Program-made: the position numbers and the translations under genes
Shown: piece by piece, positions 5,679-5,852 of the stretch
Numbering within the stretch: the stretch's first letter is position 1
Layout: each line of letters begins with the position of its first letter
Notes under the pieces: generated by a model
The model's database searches: none
Told to the model about the DNA's origin: nothing
What the model saw: the letters and a program-made list of their open reading frames with translations, nothing else
Assembly: GCA_964448645.1 (NCBI GenBank)
Contig: CAYUZY010000110.1
Location: 1 to 5,852 of the forward strand
DNA length: 5,852 nt
Direction of reading: 5' to 3'
DNA from: GCA-2719315 sp964448645
Lineage (GTDB): Bacteria; Bacteroidota; Bacteroidia; Flavobacteriales; Flavobacteriaceae

Positions 5679-5852
5679 ATGAAACATGTACCAAAACATA
5701 TTGCTATAATTATGGATGGTAATGGCCGATGGGCTGAAAAAAGAGGGGAAAATAGAATTAAAGGCCATATAAAAGGGGTTAAATCTGTAAAAATAGTTGT
5801 TGAAGAAGCTATTAAATCAGGCCAACAACGCATTGATCGCATTCTTGTCTCA
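5679..5852 (+). CDS. uppS: Isoprenyl transferase (undecaprenyl diphosphate synthase), N-terminal fragment
   Basis: This cytosolic, membrane-associated enzyme extends farnesyl diphosphate with cis isoprene units to undecaprenyl diphosphate, the lipid carrier for peptidoglycan and surface glycans. Only 58 codons are present. The diagnostic start PKHIAIIMDGNGRWAEKRG (5-23) includes the catalytic Asp13 and the diphosphate-binding GNGRW, followed by RIKGHIKGVKSVKIVVEEAIKSG (26-48) as in the family. From residue 49 on the reading is QQRIDRILVS, where family members have a strand close to IxxLTLYAFSSENW. That lost similarity is treated separately. ATG 5679 directly follows the DUF6089 stop (TAAATG), implying translational coupling. 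The rest of the gene is outside the window. Confidence 0.9.
   Translation, partial: MKHVPKHIAIIMDGNGRWAEKRGENRIKGHIKGVKSVKIVVEEAIKSGQQRIDRILVS
5823..5852. other. Terminal segment of atypical composition (possible junction or assembly artefact)
   Basis: These last 30 bases contain 13 G/C, well above the surrounding AT-rich DNA. They include two in-frame CGC arginine codons, which I find nowhere else in this window's genes (AGA is the usual choice). The uppS reading loses its family similarity exactly here. A chimeric contig end or misread bases is the simplest explanation. A true local divergence or rearrangement cannot be excluded from so short a stretch. Confidence 0.45.

Overview
This window looks like chromosomal DNA from a very AT-rich member of the Bacteroidota, most likely Flavobacteriales. 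The evidence is protein-level. PdxJ begins SVNVNKIATLRN and carries HPRPDERHI, the aspartate kinase is the short monofunctional type, and NAD kinase is followed by a DUF6089 outer-membrane-type protein and then isoprenyl transferase. Candidate promoters resemble the Bacteroidota TAnnTTTG type, and recognisable Shine-Dalgarno sequences are absent. Tight packing, with several overlaps and short gaps, would suit a streamlined and possibly marine lineage, but that is inference.

Layout: (1) Bases 1-559, plus strand: the tail of a D-2-hydroxyacid dehydrogenase overlaps, by ATGA, a complete thioredoxin-type arsenate reductase of the LMW-phosphatase fold. (2) Bases 556-2295, minus strand: a GNAT acetyltransferase resembling diamine (spermidine/spermine) acetyltransferases is followed after 3 bases by aspartate kinase. 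The kinase stop overlaps the arsC stop convergently by 4 bases. (3) Bases 2385-3865, minus strand: pdxJ (vitamin B6 synthesis) is coupled through a TAATG overlap to a YbfF-like alpha/beta hydrolase. (4) Bases 3866-4006: a divergent intergenic region with a near-perfect TAnnTTTG element for pdxJ and a 23-base near-palindrome just upstream of nadK. (5) Bases 4007-5852, plus strand: nadK, a DUF6089 protein with a signal peptide, and the start of uppS, whose ATG directly follows the DUF6089 stop codon.

The genes are mostly core metabolism: NADP supply (nadK), PLP supply (pdxJ), entry to the aspartate amino-acid family (aspartate kinase), and cell-envelope work (DUF6089 and undecaprenyl diphosphate synthesis). 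No RNA gene, CRISPR array, insertion sequence or phage gene is visible, and no gene-free stretch exceeds about 140 bases. I see no clear new biological system. The points most worth a second look are the last 30 bases, where the UppS reading loses family similarity and base and codon use shift; the near-palindrome before nadK; the tightly wedged arsC; and the uncharacterised DUF6089 protein locked between nadK and uppS.
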